The notes beneath the pieces were generated by a model, which saw only the letters and a list, made by a program, of their open reading frames with translations, had not been told where the DNA came from and ran no database searches. From Gammaproteobacteria bacterium (lineage in GTDB: Bacteria; Pseudomonadota; Gammaproteobacteria; SURF-13), in contig JAMCTV010000135.1 in the NCBI GenBank assembly GCA_023381235.1, positions 1 through 5,433 of the forward strand: a stretch of 5,433 nt of DNA, read 5' to 3'. A program made the translations under genes and the position numbers. This document shows, piece by piece, positions 5,331 through 5,433 of this stretch. The number at the start of each line of letters is the position of its first letter. Positions within the stretch are counted from its first letter, which is position 1.

Positions 5331-5433
5331 TCGAACAGGCTGCGCGCGTCGTCGAGGTGGAACAGGGTTACGCCTGGGTGGAGACGGAACGCAAAACCGG
5401 TTGCGGCGCCTGCGCGCAACAGAAGGGATGCAG
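5327..5433 (+). CDS. rseC: SoxR-reducing / sigma-E accessory protein RseC (MucC), 5' part
   Basis: GTG at 5327 overlaps the rseB stop (GTGA), and 35 codons are open to the window edge. The N-terminus MIEQAARVVEVEQGYAWVET is followed by C26, C29 and C35 in the pattern CxxC-x5-C (CGACAQQKGC), matching the N-terminal cysteine motif of RseC/MucC (PF04246). Family knowledge: RseC is a small inner-membrane protein with two transmembrane helices, in the sigma-E operon; it modulates sigma-E activity weakly and in E. coli helps keep SoxR reduced together with the Rsx complex. The membrane segments would lie beyond this window. Start choice rests on the overlap with rseB and the fit to the family N-terminus. 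Confidence 0.9.
   Translation, partial: MIEQAARVVEVEQGYAWVETERKTGCGACAQQKGC

Overview
The window carries the conserved chromosomal neighbourhood of the envelope-stress sigma factor sigma-E (RpoE/AlgU) of a GC-rich gammaproteobacterium. The assignment rests on the order ygfZ / ygfX / nadB / rpoE-rseA-rseB-rseC, on protein motifs close to the Escherichia coli and Pseudomonas (algU-mucA-mucB-mucC) versions, and on frequent GCGC-rich codons. I cannot name the genus. I see no tRNA, rRNA, CRISPR array, insertion sequence or phage gene.

Layout: ygfZ (minus strand, 910 down to the window edge) lacks its true 3' end. It diverges across 60 bp from ygfX (971-1390, plus), a small two-helix membrane protein. 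ygfX converges on nadB (1378-2985, minus), and the two overlap by 13 bp. nadB diverges from the sigma-E operon across a 162-bp control region (2986-3147). That region holds a good sigma-70-type promoter, a plausible sigma-E-type autoregulatory promoter, a 41-codon upstream ORF that runs into rpoE (resembling rseD of E. coli in position), and GGA motifs of the type CsrA binds. rpoE (3148-3723), rseA (3802-4353), rseB (4350-5330) and the start of rseC (5327 to the edge) follow on the plus strand. The rseA/rseB and rseB/rseC junctions are 4-bp GTGA overlaps.

How the genes work together: RpoE directs transcription of envelope-repair genes. RseA is its single-pass membrane anti-sigma factor, RseB is the periplasmic protector and sensor bound to RseA, and RseC is a membrane Cys-containing accessory protein. 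NadB makes iminoaspartate for NAD synthesis. YgfZ supports repair or assembly of Fe-S enzymes. YgfX is usually paired with the SDH flavinylation factor SdhE, which is not in its usual place here.

The main oddities are these. (1) The first 28 bases are an exact inverted copy of an internal nadB segment, fused into ygfZ at the point where the YgfZ C-terminus should continue; this looks like a chimeric or mis-joined end. (2) The last six codons and stop of rpoE occur a second time 55 bp downstream, differing only at synonymous positions. (3) A rseD-like leader ORF overlaps the rpoE start, with promoter candidates on either side of its start codon. I found no wholly new system; these are the points that merit checking.
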